A stretch of 64,000 nt of DNA. Origin: JAEUIE01 sp047602475 (GTDB lineage: Bacteria; Planctomycetota; Planctomycetia; Gemmatales; HRBIN36). The position numbers and the translations under genes were made by a program. Positions 1 through 9,268 of the stretch are shown in pieces; position 1 is the first letter of the stretch; each line of letters begins with the position of its first letter. The stretch covers positions 1,116,001 to 1,180,000 of the forward strand of contig JASGHE010000003.1 in the NCBI GenBank assembly GCA_047602475.1, written 5' to 3'. The notes beneath the pieces were generated by a model, which had not been told where the DNA came from, did not search any database, and worked only from the letters and a program-made list of their open reading frames with translations.

Positions 1-1527
1 TTCACGAATGGAGGAACCATTGACAAGACATCGATCCAAGAGAGCCTGACGAACCTCCGGCTTGGCTGTTTTGAACTGAGGGTGAGTCAGCATGGCTTCC
101 ATCGTGTCTGCTTTTTTGAAGATGGCAGCGACATCAAGAGCGGTCTGGCCAGCATCGTTCTTCTGCGGGAACATGCGGTGTGCTAGGGCAAAGAGATCGA
201 CACCGGCATCGAGGAGGAGTTTAATTGTTTCAGGAACGCCCTCCTCCGCGGCAAAGTGCAAGGCCGTAGCGTCATCGCCGATGATCCAGATGCCAGATCT
301 GCCCCCTCGCCAGGTGATGCGGGTTTTCAGATCGACTTTGTGGTCGATGAGCAACTTGACGATCTTGGGATATTTCAACGCTTCCTTTATGATGGGATAG
401 CCGCCGCCACGTTCAAAGTCGTTGACATCGGCATTGTGTTTTTCAATGAGATACTGGCAGATTTCCAGGCGGCCCAGGGAGGCTGCCAGGCGGAGAGGAC
501 TGTTGCCTTGGAAGTTATCTGCCAGCAGCTTCGACTTGGAAATAATCTTTTCTACCTGGTCTAGATCGTTGAGATGAATCGCCGTGGCCAGGTCGTATTC
601 AGCACCAGCTTTCAGATAGAGGTCGACGATCTTACGCCATTTCTTCTTCTCCGGTTGACTTTCTGCTGAAGTGAGATGGGATAGAACTGCAAGAAAAGCA
701 GAGCCATTACCTTCCGGCGAAAGATCGGGCTTCTTCTGGAGAATCAATTCGACGACTTCCGGGTCGTCGGCCAGACTCAGCGGAGTGAAATCGTTGTAAG
801 CCTTGGCGTTGACGTTTGCGCCGTTGTTCAGCAGCCAGAGCACAGCCTTATGATGTCCAAACCGGGCAGCGTGGTGGAGAGGCGTGCATTGATCTTTGTC
901 TTGTTTGTTGATCCATGTGGGATCAGCTTTCATCATGTCTACTGCTTTATCAGGGAAGCCATCCCAGAGATATTGATGGGGTGTCTTCAGGTTGGCAGCA
1001 ATAAAGCTGATGGTCAGTTCCTTGCTAGAAACAGTACCAGTCCACACCGACTGCTTGACAGCATCAGGGCCGGGTTTCGATTCAAACTGTGCTGTGAGCC
1101 GATAGTGGTCGGCAATGTTGGGGCTGGGCAAACCCGTCCACATGTTGTGTCCCCAGGTATAGCCGCTGAAGGTCACCTCGATGTTCTTCGTTGCTTTGGG
1201 TGCGATGGTTACCGTCTCTGAATCTCGATCGTCGCCGTGGTTCCTTAGCTTCCAGTACTCATCCCCTTCGATCTCCCTTTTGCTGACCAGGTGTTTCTCC
1301 CCTGTCCGGGCATTTATGAACTGGAACGTGAGTTGATAGTAGCCATTCTTGATGTTGTGCTTCCAGAGACGGATGGGCTTATCGCTGGTGTTGGTGATGA
1401 CGACTTGGATGGGCTTGTCGTAATCGATGATGCCGGGTTTATCGGTGTCGATGCGAAGAGCAAGAGGCTCGTCGGCAGGGCACGTAACGGAGGCAAACAG
1501 CAGTACGCTGAGAAGCGAGTGAAACAT
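1..1527 (-). CDS. Secreted ankyrin-repeat protein (3' end outside window)
   Basis: Reading the minus strand from the ATG at 1527 gives 509 codons open to the window edge, so the C-terminus is missing. The first ~17 residues (MFHSLLSVLLFASVTC) look like a signal peptide or lipoprotein leader. Residues ~20-180 form a beta-rich region of the kind found in planctomycete secreted proteins. From ~190 onward there are ankyrin repeats, with TPLHHAARFGH, then LRLAASLGRLEIC and ALHFAAEEGVPETIKLLLDAG at regular ~33-residue spacing. Ankyrin repeats bind other proteins; the partner is unknown. The gene is followed divergently by the ACT-domain gene. Confidence 0.85.
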   Translation of the reverse strand, partial: MFHSLLSVLLFASVTCPADEPLALRIDTDKPGIIDYDKPIQVVITNTSDKPIRLWKHNIKNGYYQLTFQFINARTGEKHLVSKREIEGDEYWKLRNHGDDRDSETVTIAPKATKNIEVTFSGYTWGHNMWTGLPSPNIADHYRLTAQFESKPGPDAVKQSVWTGTVSSKELTISFIAANLKTPHQYLWDGFPDKAVDMMKADPTWINKQDKDQCTPLHHAARFGHHKAVLWLLNNGANVNAKAYNDFTPLSLADDPEVVELILQKKPDLSPEGNGSAFLAVLSHLTSAESQPEKKKWRKIVDLYLKAGAEYDLATAIHLNDLDQVEKIISKSKLLADNFQGNSPLRLAASLGRLEICQYLIEKHNADVNDFERGGGYPIIKEALKYPKIVKLLIDHKVDLKTRITWRGGRSGIWIIGDDATALHFAAEEGVPETIKLLLDAGVDLFALAHRMFPQKNDAGQTALDVAAIFKKADTMEAMLTHPQFKTAKPEVRQALLDRCLVNGSSIRE

Positions 1528-1755
1528 GTTAGTTACCCGAATGGGTGGAAGAGATGTGCTGGGTATTATGCGTCAAATGTTTCGACAATGCTACTGGAAT
1601 ATTCTGCGATTCTGCTTTGGCCGTTGAGGCTGGGAACTTGCTCTGCTTTTGATCAAACTGCCCCATTGCATTTTCACCCCAGAGTGCGACAATGAGCAAC
1701 GGCTGAGAAATTATCAGCGGCGGGGGTATGCCTGCTGCGTACAGGAGATAGCATC

Positions 1756-2184
1756 ATGGATTTTCAGTTGGATCGTGTACAGGTCTGGTCGTGCGAGATT
1801 CCCGATCAGCCGGGTGGAGCGGCGGGGATTCTCGAACCGCTCACCCAGGCTGACGCTCACCTGGAGTTCATCCTCTCCCGCCGCTTGCCGAACAAGATCG
1901 GTAAAGGCGAACTCTTTGTCGCCCCCATCACCGGTCCGCAGCAGACCAAAGCCGCCCAGGCAGTGCAACTGCATAAAGCCAACGATATGATCCTGCTCAA
2001 GATTTACGGCACCGATAAGCCCGGTCTGGCCCACATGCTCGCCTCGTGCCTGGCCAGCGCCGGCATCAACCTGCGTAGCCTCTCCATGACCGCCTTCGCC
2101 GGCAAGTTCGTCGCCTACGTCGCCTGTGATTCACCCGACGACACTGCCAAAGCAGTGAACGCACTGGCCGGATTGAAGTTGTAG
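1756..2184 (+). CDS. Small protein with two ACT domains
   Basis: The product has 142 residues. Residues ~5-65 and ~73-140 each look like an ACT fold; the second is the clearer one, with KIYGTDKPGLAHMLASCLA followed by an amphipathic helix and SLSMTAFAGK. ACT domains bind amino acids or related ligands and usually regulate an enzyme, but here no catalytic domain is attached, so this is a stand-alone sensor or regulator. An AGGAG ribosome binding site lies at 1743-1747, nine bases before the ATG. The exact ligand cannot be told from the sequence. Confidence 0.75.
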   Translation: MDFQLDRVQVWSCEIPDQPGGAAGILEPLTQADAHLEFILSRRLPNKIGKGELFVAPITGPQQTKAAQAVQLHKANDMILLKIYGTDKPGLAHMLASCLASAGINLRSLSMTAFAGKFVAYVACDSPDDTAKAVNALAGLKL

Positions 2185-2240
2185 AAGCGAGATCGAAAAC
2201 ATAGTTCACTTCCCCGGGTTCTTCTCCCTCCGGGGGAGAT

Positions 2241-2329
2241 GAAAAACAGACCAGCCCGACGCGATAGCAAGGGAGCGTGGTGCAAGCAATTGCACTCGGC
2301 TTCCTCGCTGGCACGTCGGGCTGTTTTTC
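2241..2329. repeat. Palindromic intergenic element, possible terminator
   Basis: The arms GAAAAACAG..AGCCCGACG and CGTCGGGCTGTTTTTC pair across a ~60-base centre that contains AGGGAG and TTCCTCGC. In the + direction the stem ends in a T-run, so it may terminate the ACT gene. The structure resembles other REP-like repeats in this window. Confidence 0.6.
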
Positions 2330-2405
2330 TGCGGCTAGTTGCTGCTCTTTACCGGGAGGAACCAACGTCTCGATCATCAGGCTATGCCACTCTGAGGAGC
2401 GGTGC

Positions 2406-2936
2406 ATGAGTAAGGATAAGCTGCTCGAAGAGGTGTATCAGCAACTACGGAAGATCGCTTGTAAGATTCTGGCAAAGGAAGCGCCAGGGCAAACCCTGCA
2501 GCCGACGGCGTTAGTACACGAAGCCTATCTGAAGATACAAGCGAGTTCCCCTGAACTGCTCAATGGAACGGATCATCGAGGATTTCTAGCCTATGCCGGC
2601 GAGGCCATGCGGCACATCGTGGTGGACCAGGCACGACGCAAGAAAGCTAAGAAGCGAGGCAAGGGGTGGAAGCGGGTGCCGCTTGATACTGCTGAGTTCA
2701 AATTGCCCAAACTTTCGGTTGACATGGAAGAGTTATCAGAAGCCCTGACCGCTTTGGAAGCCCACGATGCGGCAGTGGCTGAGGTCGTCAAACTCAAGTT
2801 CTTCGTCGGGATGACCATTGTCCAGATCGCCGAGGCATTTGATCAGTCGGTAAGCAAGACGAACCGCCAGTGGAGTTATGCCAAGGCCTGGCTCAAAGAT
2901 TATCTGGATTCTCATCAGAATACTGACACGAATTGA
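2406..2936 (+). CDS. ECF-like RNA polymerase sigma factor (STK-linked type)
   Basis: The product has 176 residues. The N-terminal half has the sigma region 2 pattern of the planctomycete ECF class (LQPTALVHEAYLKI, then RHIVVDQARRKKAKKRG). The C-terminal half has region 4 with VVKLKFFVGMTIVQIAEAF and SVSKTNRQWSYAKAWL. The ATG at 2406 follows GAGGAG at a good distance; longer upstream reading frames lack such a site. The kinase gene starts 39 bases downstream, so the two are likely co-transcribed. In the known family, such sigma factors lack a classical anti-sigma factor and are thought to be controlled by phosphorylation by the neighbouring kinase. That is inference for this pair. Confidence 0.88.
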   Translation: MSKDKLLEEVYQQLRKIACKILAKEAPGQTLQPTALVHEAYLKIQASSPELLNGTDHRGFLAYAGEAMRHIVVDQARRKKAKKRGKGWKRVPLDTAEFKLPKLSVDMEELSEALTALEAHDAAVAEVVKLKFFVGMTIVQIAEAFDQSVSKTNRQWSYAKAWLKDYLDSHQNTDTN

Positions 2937-2975
2937 ACGTCAATTCCGCTATCAGAGTAACGCCGGACTACCGAT

Positions 2976-5462
2976 ATGGAAATTCAATCGATCTTCAGCC
3001 GTGCTTTGGACATTTCCGATGCTCAAGCGCGCGCAGCGTTCCTGGATGCTGCCTGTGCAGACAACCCCGAGCTCCGCGCCCGGGTGGAAGCGTTGCTGGC
3101 AGCCCGCTTCAGAGACGAGCAATTCCTGGAAGATGGTCCGGTTCAAATGTCTACGGTCTCAGAGGGCACCGCCGCCTACGACCCTCCGTCTCCTGTCCCC
3201 ACTCTCATCGCCGGCAAATACAAGATCCGCGAAAAGCTCGGCGAAGGCGGCATGGGTGCCGTCTACGTTGTCGAGACCGTCAAGGATGTCAAAGCCTACT
3301 TCGCCCTGAAGCTCATCAAGCCCGGCTACAATTCCCGTCACGTGCTGGCCCGCTTCGAACAGGAACGTCAGGCCCTGGCTCTGATGAACCATCCGAACAT
3401 CGCCAAGTTCATCGACGCCGGTGCCACCGAAACCGGTCAGCCCTTCTTCGTCATGGAACTGATCAAGGGCATGCCGATTACGAAATACTGTGACCAGGAA
3501 AAGCTGACCGTGGAAGAACGGTTGAACCTGTTCAGGCCCCTCTGCGAGGCAGTGCAGCACGCCCATCAGAAGGGGGTCATTCATCGGGATTTGAAGCCGG
3601 GCAATATCCTGGTGGCGAACTTCGATGGCAAGCCGGTGCCCAAGATCATCGACTTCGGTGTCGCCAAGGCGACGCTGCTTCCCCTCACCGACAAGAGCAT
3701 CTATTCCGAAATCGGCTCCATGATCGGCACGCTCGAGTACATGTCTCCCGAACAGGCCGAAATCAACAGCCTCGATATCGATACCCGTGCCGACCTCTAT
3801 TCCCTTGGCGTCATCCTCTACGAACTCCTCACCGGCACCACCCCCTTCACTCGGAAAGAGCTGAGCGCCGCCGCCATGCTCGGCATGTTGAAGATGATCC
3901 GGGAAGAGGAGCCGCCCAAGCCGAGCACCAAGCTGTCCGGCTCCGGTTCGCTCCCCAGCGTCGCCGCTCAACGAAAGATCAACCCCGCCGCCCTCACCAG
4001 AAAACTCCATGGCGAGCTCGACTGGATCGTGATGAAGTGCCTCGAGAAGGAACGCAACCGCCGCTACGAAGGCCCCACACAACTCGCCCACGACATCGAG
4101 AACTACCTGGCCGACCTGCCGCTCATCGCCGGCCCGCCCACTGCCATGTATCGCTTCAAAAAGTTCTACAAACGGCATAAAGGCAAAGTGCTCGCCGCCG
4201 CCGTCCTGCTGCTGACCCTAGTAGGCGGCATCATCGGCACGACTTATGGGATGGTCAAGGCGGTGAAGGCTCGTGAAGAAGCGGTGGACTCTGCTGAAAC
4301 ATCGGAAGAAACCGTTTCGTTCCTGACTCGCGATCTACTCGGGCAAGCGGGGCCGTTTGATCAGGCAGTTTCATTTCATACCTTCGATAAGAACATGACA
4401 TTGAAATCTGCATTAGATCGTGCGGCAGAAAAGCTCAATACTCGTCTCGACAATCGCCCCAAGGTGAAAGCCAATCTTTATCTAACGATCGGCAAGTCGT
4501 ATCTGCAACTGACAGACTATCAGCATGCCAGACCGCATCTGGAAGCCGCCGAGCCGCTGCTCATCAAACATTATGGCGAAACGCATCCGTTGACGCTGGA
4601 GTGCAAGTATCGCCGTGCTCGGCTGATGCATTTCCTGGTAGATGATGCCCAGGCGGTGAGCATCATGGAGAACGCCATGGCACAAGTCAAAGCGGCGCGG
4701 CTGGCCAACACACGGGAAGGGCTTCACATCCAGCATGAACTGGCGTTGGCGTATCAGGATACGGAGAAAGCTGAGTTGCTCGAACGTGCCGAAGGCATCT
4801 TTCGCCAGCTCATTCTGGATGATACCAAGTACCTCGGCTCGGACGATGGCGATACCATCCTGGCCAAACGTGACTTGGCGGGAGTTTGCGTTTTAAGGAA
4901 GAAGTATGAGGAAGCCTTTCTACTTTTTGGGCAAGCCCTCGACTGGCAAACTCGCCATCTAGGTCGAGAGAGCCCGGTCACACAAACTACGATGAACAAC
5001 TTCGCCAGGGCTTATCGCAACGCTGGGCAGTTTGACAAAGCCATCGCGATGTATATGGACCTTATCGAGATCAGCCAACGGACACTGGGAGATGATCATA
5101 CCGATCACATTATTAACATCAACAATCTGGGCCGGGCCTATCTCAGTAAAGGCGATCTGGAGAGAGCGATTCGTTACCTGGAGCAAGCCCGCACACTGAA
5201 TCAAAAGCGGGGCGATCCCGATGCCGCTACTACACTGGCGAACAGCCGCAATCTGGGCGAGGCTTACTTGAAGGCGAAACGGCCTGCTGAGGCGAAAGCA
5301 TCGTTGCTGATTGCTCTCAACATGGCTTCTAAGAAATTCGGGAATCAGAATGAACGCACCCGAGATATCGCCCGTGATCTTGTCACGGCTCACAGCCAAC
5401 TACAGGAGTCTGAGCAGGCTCAGGCTCTCAAGCAACGATTCAAGCTGGAGGATAAGCCATGA
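2976..5462 (+). CDS. Membrane Ser/Thr protein kinase with TPR sensor region
   Basis: The product has 828 residues. Residues 1-50 form the short helical segment (AFLDAACADNPELRARVEAL) typical of planctomycete STKs. The kinase domain spans ~83-350: glycine loop GEGGMGAVY at 89-97, Lys112, VIHRDLKPGN at 201-210, DFG at 226-228 and the GTLEYMSPEQAE activation segment. One transmembrane helix lies at ~404-428. The rest, ~460-820, consists of tetratricopeptide repeats and would be extracytoplasmic if the helix spans once. All catalytic residues are present. The protein is paralogous to the kinase at 44713-47215 and both follow an ECF sigma gene, which suggests that the kinase transmits an envelope signal to that sigma factor. 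Confidence 0.92.
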   Translation: MEIQSIFSRALDISDAQARAAFLDAACADNPELRARVEALLAARFRDEQFLEDGPVQMSTVSEGTAAYDPPSPVPTLIAGKYKIREKLGEGGMGAVYVVETVKDVKAYFALKLIKPGYNSRHVLARFEQERQALALMNHPNIAKFIDAGATETGQPFFVMELIKGMPITKYCDQEKLTVEERLNLFRPLCEAVQHAHQKGVIHRDLKPGNILVANFDGKPVPKIIDFGVAKATLLPLTDKSIYSEIGSMIGTLEYMSPEQAEINSLDIDTRADLYSLGVILYELLTGTTPFTRKELSAAAMLGMLKMIREEEPPKPSTKLSGSGSLPSVAAQRKINPAALTRKLHGELDWIVMKCLEKERNRRYEGPTQLAHDIENYLADLPLIAGPPTAMYRFKKFYKRHKGKVLAAAVLLLTLVGGIIGTTYGMVKAVKAREEAVDSAETSEETVSFLTRDLLGQAGPFDQAVSFHTFDKNMTLKSALDRAAEKLNTRLDNRPKVKANLYLTIGKSYLQLTDYQHARPHLEAAEPLLIKHYGETHPLTLECKYRRARLMHFLVDDAQAVSIMENAMAQVKAARLANTREGLHIQHELALAYQDTEKAELLERAEGIFRQLILDDTKYLGSDDGDTILAKRDLAGVCVLRKKYEEAFLLFGQALDWQTRHLGRESPVTQTTMNNFARAYRNAGQFDKAIAMYMDLIEISQRTLGDDHTDHIININNLGRAYLSKGDLERAIRYLEQARTLNQKRGDPDAATTLANSRNLGEAYLKAKRPAEAKASLLIALNMASKKFGNQNERTRDIARDLVTAHSQLQESEQAQALKQRFKLEDKP

Positions 5463-5537
5463 CGTGAAATCGTTTGCAAGAACATTGAGTTTCAAGTCTC
5501 TTTTCCCTCTTCGTTTCTTTCTACAAGGAGAACGCAC

Positions 5538-5894
5538 ATGAGTATGAACCACATGCCGGATTGGGATGACATTGGGCCACTTCAACCAGGTCTAGTAAAG
5601 TCACATCAATCACAAGTGAAAGCTGCTGCTGGCGAACGTTATTGTTTCTTTCAGACTACTGTAAAGAAAGATGGTAATGAAACAAAATACTGGCTCTATT
5701 TTGATGCTTACAATAATTCAGAGTGGGTACGAATTGTCAGCGTAGCAACTGGGGCCAAAGGAACGATAAAACAGATTGACTTTACCTCGGTGGATGCTAC
5801 TGGAAAAGATGTAACCAAACCACATGAGCACGCAGTATCCAAGGACAAAACTGAATTCCACTCGCATCAATTAGTCACGAGTATCACCGAATAA
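5538..5894 (+). CDS. Small protein of unknown function in kinase module
   Basis: The product has 118 residues. AAGGAG precedes the ATG closely, and the gene starts 75 bases after the kinase stop. It has no signal peptide and no membrane segment. The sequence is beta-rich with aromatic strands (YWLYFDAYNN, EWVRIVSVATG) and a His-rich C-terminal part (HEHAV, HSHQ). I recognise no family. It sits in the same place as the small gene at 47294-47718 after the second kinase, although direct similarity is weak at best. A secreted or kinase-modulating partner is possible but unproven. Confidence 0.7.
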   Translation: MSMNHMPDWDDIGPLQPGLVKSHQSQVKAAAGERYCFFQTTVKKDGNETKYWLYFDAYNNSEWVRIVSVATGAKGTIKQIDFTSVDATGKDVTKPHEHAVSKDKTEFHSHQLVTSITE

Positions 5895-5945
5895 TGATAA
5901 CCCGAATTATGTACTAGCGTATCCTTTCAGATGACCGGGGTCTGT

Positions 5946-5977
5946 GGCCCTGAACTCACAACTTCGAGTTCAGGGCC
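5946..5977. terminator. Perfect 12-bp hairpin between convergent genes
   Basis: GGCCCTGAACTC pairs exactly with GAGTTCAGGGCC around an 8-base loop. There is no clear T-run on either strand. The position between the kinase-module small gene and the convergent kinase gene suggests a bidirectional terminator. The remaining sequence of the 5895-6274 gap shows no gene. Confidence 0.55.
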
Positions 5978-6274
5978 TGCATTACCACCACTGGTAGTTT
6001 TGTGCTCATCGGCGAGTATGCACGTGTAGTGCGTCTCTGTCACTCACTCTCTACTTTTAGTTGCTACCCAAACTCTCGCCAGCTACCATCGGAAATCTCC
6101 TTCAGGACATGTCTCATACAATCCAAAGCAAACACTGTCGCCGACAATCTTGCCTGCGTTCCAGAGTGTGGCTGGGAAGCGATCACGGCAGTGTATGTAA
6201 GGTATTTCTGACCAATTATTTTGAGTGTTGTACGCTTCCCACGGCTAAAGAGCCGGGGCTAATTATCTATCCAT

Positions 6275-7561
6275 TCACAGCAACTTATACACAATCACCC
6301 CCACCGCCAGCACAGCCAACACGATGCCCGCAAAAAGGGCGGAAGGAGCCATGCGAGGGGCAGGGGGCTTTGTCTTCACCGTCACAGGCTTCACGATGCT
6401 CACCACCACCGAGGCAGGTTTCACGACGCTGGCCACCTTGGATTTAGGGCGAGTCGGTGCGATTTCGAGAGTCATGACCGGCAGCGTTTTGGTAATCATC
6501 GAAGCCGTGGGAATCGTCGCTGCGCACTCGATTGGTTGCAGCTCCTGCCAGGGTGCAAGAGCTTTGATAACTTCATCGGCCGACTGATACCGGGCGGCGG
6601 GATTCTTCGCCATCATCTTGGCGATAATGGGAATGATCGCGACCGGGCAGGCGGGGTTGAACTGATTCACCGGCGGCGGGTCCTGCACCTGATGAGCCAT
6701 CAGCATCTGGTAAGCATTGCCGATGAACGGCGGTCTGCCGGCAATCAAGGTAAACAGCGTGGCGCCCAGGCTGTAGATATCGCACCGGGAATCGATCTGC
6801 TCGCCCAGCGCCTGCTCGGGAGCGACGAAATCGACTGTACCCACCACCGACTTCGGATCATACATCTTGGTGACGTTCATCTCCTCGTCATCGGTGAAAC
6901 GGGAGTGGCCCATGTCAAGAATCTTCACGCAGCCATACTTGTCGAGCATCAGGTTCGATGGTTTGATGTCTCGATGAATGACCCCTTTGCTGTGGGCATG
7001 CTTGAGTCCCGCCGCCGCCTGGCGAACGAAGCCAATCGCTTTTTCGTAATTCAACTGGCCAAGAGTGCTCACCATCTGAGCCAGCGTCTGGCCTTCCACG
7101 TACTCCATCATCAGGCAGGGTTGATCGCCTTCTTCGACGAAGTCGTAGAGCTTCACGATGTTGGGGTGATTGAGTGAAGCGGTGATGCGCCCTTCCCGAT
7201 AGAACCGTTCCAACGAAAGGCGGCTCTCGGCTTTCTCCTGATGGAGCAGCTTGAGTGCGACCTGCCGTTGCATGGCACGATGCTCAGCCAGGTAGAGCGT
7301 GCCTTTGTTTCCGACGCCGAGTTGATCCAGGATGCGGTACGAGCCAACGTGGAAGTTGAACTCGTTGCCCTGCAATAGCTGCTCAGCCTGAAACGGGGTG
7401 AGCGCTCGTTCACGGATCATCAGTCTCGTGATCAGTTGTGGATCATCGGGCAGACTGCGACGTGCCTGCCAGGCGAGGATATCGTGTTCCTCAAGCAGGC
7501 GGCTTTTTCTCAAACTGCCAAAGAAGGCCCGAACCGAGAGTGTGCTGACATCTACGGACAT
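6275..7561 (-). CDS. Ser/Thr protein kinase with C-terminal membrane anchor
   Basis: The product has 428 residues. Residues 1-65 form a helical region (ITRLMIRERALTPFQAEQLL) common upstream of planctomycete kinases. The kinase domain runs ~75-340: loop GVGNKGTLY at 82-90, Lys104, VIHRDIKPSN at 194-203, GTVDFVAPEQ at 241-250. The metal-binding DFG is replaced by DMG (216-218), which keeps the Asp. A Pro/Val/Lys-rich linker follows and one transmembrane helix ends the protein (~406-426) with almost nothing outside. The kinase is therefore a cytoplasmic domain tethered to the membrane, unlike the TPR kinases nearby. No sigma gene adjoins it. Confidence 0.9.
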   Translation of the reverse strand: MSVDVSTLSVRAFFGSLRKSRLLEEHDILAWQARRSLPDDPQLITRLMIRERALTPFQAEQLLQGNEFNFHVGSYRILDQLGVGNKGTLYLAEHRAMQRQVALKLLHQEKAESRLSLERFYREGRITASLNHPNIVKLYDFVEEGDQPCLMMEYVEGQTLAQMVSTLGQLNYEKAIGFVRQAAAGLKHAHSKGVIHRDIKPSNLMLDKYGCVKILDMGHSRFTDDEEMNVTKMYDPKSVVGTVDFVAPEQALGEQIDSRCDIYSLGATLFTLIAGRPPFIGNAYQMLMAHQVQDPPPVNQFNPACPVAIIPIIAKMMAKNPAARYQSADEVIKALAPWQELQPIECAATIPTASMITKTLPVMTLEIAPTRPKSKVASVVKPASVVVSIVKPVTVKTKPPAPRMAPSALFAGIVLAVLAVGVIVYKLL

Positions 7562-7709
7562 AGCTTATTACACTCGTGCAGAAGAATTATCTCATCTGCA
7601 ACAATAGGTCATGAATTGCAGGTTGAGCAGAATAATCGGAAGATTCGTTAAACATGAGGAGGTTATGAATGGTTAGGAATGATCTGATTGTCGGTAGTGG
7701 GTCAGTTTG

Positions 7710-7794
7710 CTCCTCCCCTTACTAAGGGGAGGTTGGGTGGGGTTAAATACTACGGAGAATCTACCCCCTCCAACTCCCCCTTGGAAAGGGGGAG
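7710..7794. repeat. REP-like palindrome, CTCCTCCCC/CCCCCTTGG family, copy 1
   Basis: Two hairpins, CCTCCCCTTACTAAGGGGAGG and CTCCCCCTTGGAAAGGGGGAG, lie either side of a variable centre. A second copy is at 26389-26484 with the same outer hairpins and a different centre. The rest of the 7562-7946 gap, between divergent genes, holds no other recognisable feature. Confidence 0.75.
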
Positions 7795-7946
7795 AGAATG
7801 CAACTGACCGACTACCCTAACCCGGCTCGCCTTTTTTGAAGATTCCGCAAAGCCTTCATCTATTCCACTCCCTGCGTTGGTGCATGGCGCAATCGCTTCG
7901 TAAGACATCGCTGCATAAACAACAGTCGAAGTACGGAGCAATCGTC

Positions 7947-9236
7947 ATGCAACAGACACTCTTGTCAGGTTTACTCTCCATGGTTTTGACGATTCTCTTA
8001 CCTCTTCAAACCACCGCCCAAATCCAACTCCTCGGCGTCGGCACCATCCCTGGCGATGCAACCGACCTCTCCGGGTTGAAAGGCAACCAAACCGACGGCA
8101 CCCCGCACAACCGGCTCGGCGGCATGGGCTCTGCCATCGGCTACACCGGACAAGGCAACCACTACGTCCTCGCTTCCGATCGTGGACCGAAAGATGGCGC
8201 CACCGATTTCGCCTGCCGCTATCACCGCATGGAAATCGTTGTCACTCCTGGCGCCGCCAACCCCGTGGCCTTGAAACTCACTGCCACTCACCTCCTGAAG
8301 AACGAACAGGGCCAACAGTTCGTCGGCACCCTGTCGGCGATCGATGCCAGGTACCCGGAGAAATCCCTACGACTCGATCCCGAAGGCATTCGTGTTGGCC
8401 CACAGGGAACCTTGTTTCTCGCCGATGAATACGGTCCCTTCGTCCGCGAGTTCTCCGTCGAGGGAAAGTGTCTTCGCCGACTGCCGGTGCCCGATCGGTT
8501 CCTATCAGCAGTGGCAGGCGGAAAGCCCGACGAGGAACTGCCCCCTAAAAACACCCGTGGCCGTCAGCCTAACCGCGGCATGGAAGGCCTCGCCATCTCC
8601 CCCGATGGCAAGAAGCTCTTCGGCCTCATGCAAAGTCCGCTCATTCAAGATGGCGGCCTCAGCCCCGACAACAAGCGTGTCGGCATCAACAATCGTCTCC
8701 TCGAAATCAACCTCGCCGACGGAAAGACCAGGGAGTTTATTTACCAGCTCGATGACCAGGCGAACGGCGTCTCGGAGATCCTTGCCGTCAACGATCACAC
8801 GTTTCTCGTCCTCGAGCGTGACAGCCGAGGCGGCCTCGATGCCCAATGCAAGAAACTGTTCCTGATTGATCTCGAGGGCGCCGACGATGTCAGCAAAGTT
8901 GATTCGCTTCCTGCCGGGAAGTTACCCGCCGGGCTGAACGCCGTCACCAAACGCCTCTTTCTCGATATGCTCGATCCCGTGTACCAGTTGAAAGGCGCTG
9001 ATTTCCCCGAGAAAATCGAGGGTCTGGCCTTTGGTCCCCCTTTCGCGGATGGCAGGCAACTCCTCATCGTCACCGCCGATAACGACTTCGTCGCCACCGC
9101 CCCCTTTCGGGTCTATGCCTTTGCCATCGACCCCACTGCCCTCCCGGGCTATCAGCCCCAACGCTTCGATCATCCTGCGAATTCTCCCCTCTCCCCTGGA
9201 GGGAGAGGGGCCGGGGGTGAGGGGGAGCGTCGATAA
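7947..9236 (+). CDS. Secreted phytase-like esterase domain protein
   Basis: The product has 429 residues from the ATG at 7947. That start is chosen because it gives a clean signal peptide (LLSGLLSMVLTILLPLQTTAQ); in-frame upstream starts do not. The body matches the 'esterase-like activity of phytase' family, with ASDRGPKDG, LDPEGIRVGPQGTLFLADEYGPFVREF, RGMEGLAISPDGKKLFGLMQSP and FPEKIEGLAFG, which are blades of a beta-propeller. The likely location is the periplasm or outside the cell. The last ~18 residues (NSPLSPGGRGAGGEGERR) are encoded by a REP-like repeat at 9183-9226, so the natural end has been replaced or extended. Confidence 0.85.
   Translation: MQQTLLSGLLSMVLTILLPLQTTAQIQLLGVGTIPGDATDLSGLKGNQTDGTPHNRLGGMGSAIGYTGQGNHYVLASDRGPKDGATDFACRYHRMEIVVTPGAANPVALKLTATHLLKNEQGQQFVGTLSAIDARYPEKSLRLDPEGIRVGPQGTLFLADEYGPFVREFSVEGKCLRRLPVPDRFLSAVAGGKPDEELPPKNTRGRQPNRGMEGLAISPDGKKLFGLMQSPLIQDGGLSPDNKRVGINNRLLEINLADGKTREFIYQLDDQANGVSEILAVNDHTFLVLERDSRGGLDAQCKKLFLIDLEGADDVSKVDSLPAGKLPAGLNAVTKRLFLDMLDPVYQLKGADFPEKIEGLAFGPPFADGRQLLIVTADNDFVATAPFRVYAFAIDPTALPGYQPQRFDHPANSPLSPGGRGAGGEGERR
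9183..9226. repeat. REP-like repeat (GGGAGAGGGG family) inside a gene end
   Basis: CCCCTCTCCCCTGGAGGGAGAGGGG forms a hairpin and is followed by CCGGGGGTGAGGGGG. The same unit appears at 16431-16604, 36443-36602, 37996-38042 and 43817-43855. Confidence 0.8.
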
Positions 9237-9268
9237 GCCGCCTTCCACGAAGAACCCAGTTGAATAAC

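Noticed and set aside
3159..4178. 339-codon antisense frame in the first kinase gene
   Set aside because: Low-complexity shadow of a GC-rich gene; similar shadows lie opposite the metallophosphoesterase (36649-37689), tuf (50114-51472) and the ceramidase-like gene (33573-34595).
7700..7800. Repeats as a CRISPR array
   Set aside because: Units are palindromic, variable and scattered singly; there are no regular spacers or cas genes anywhere in the window.
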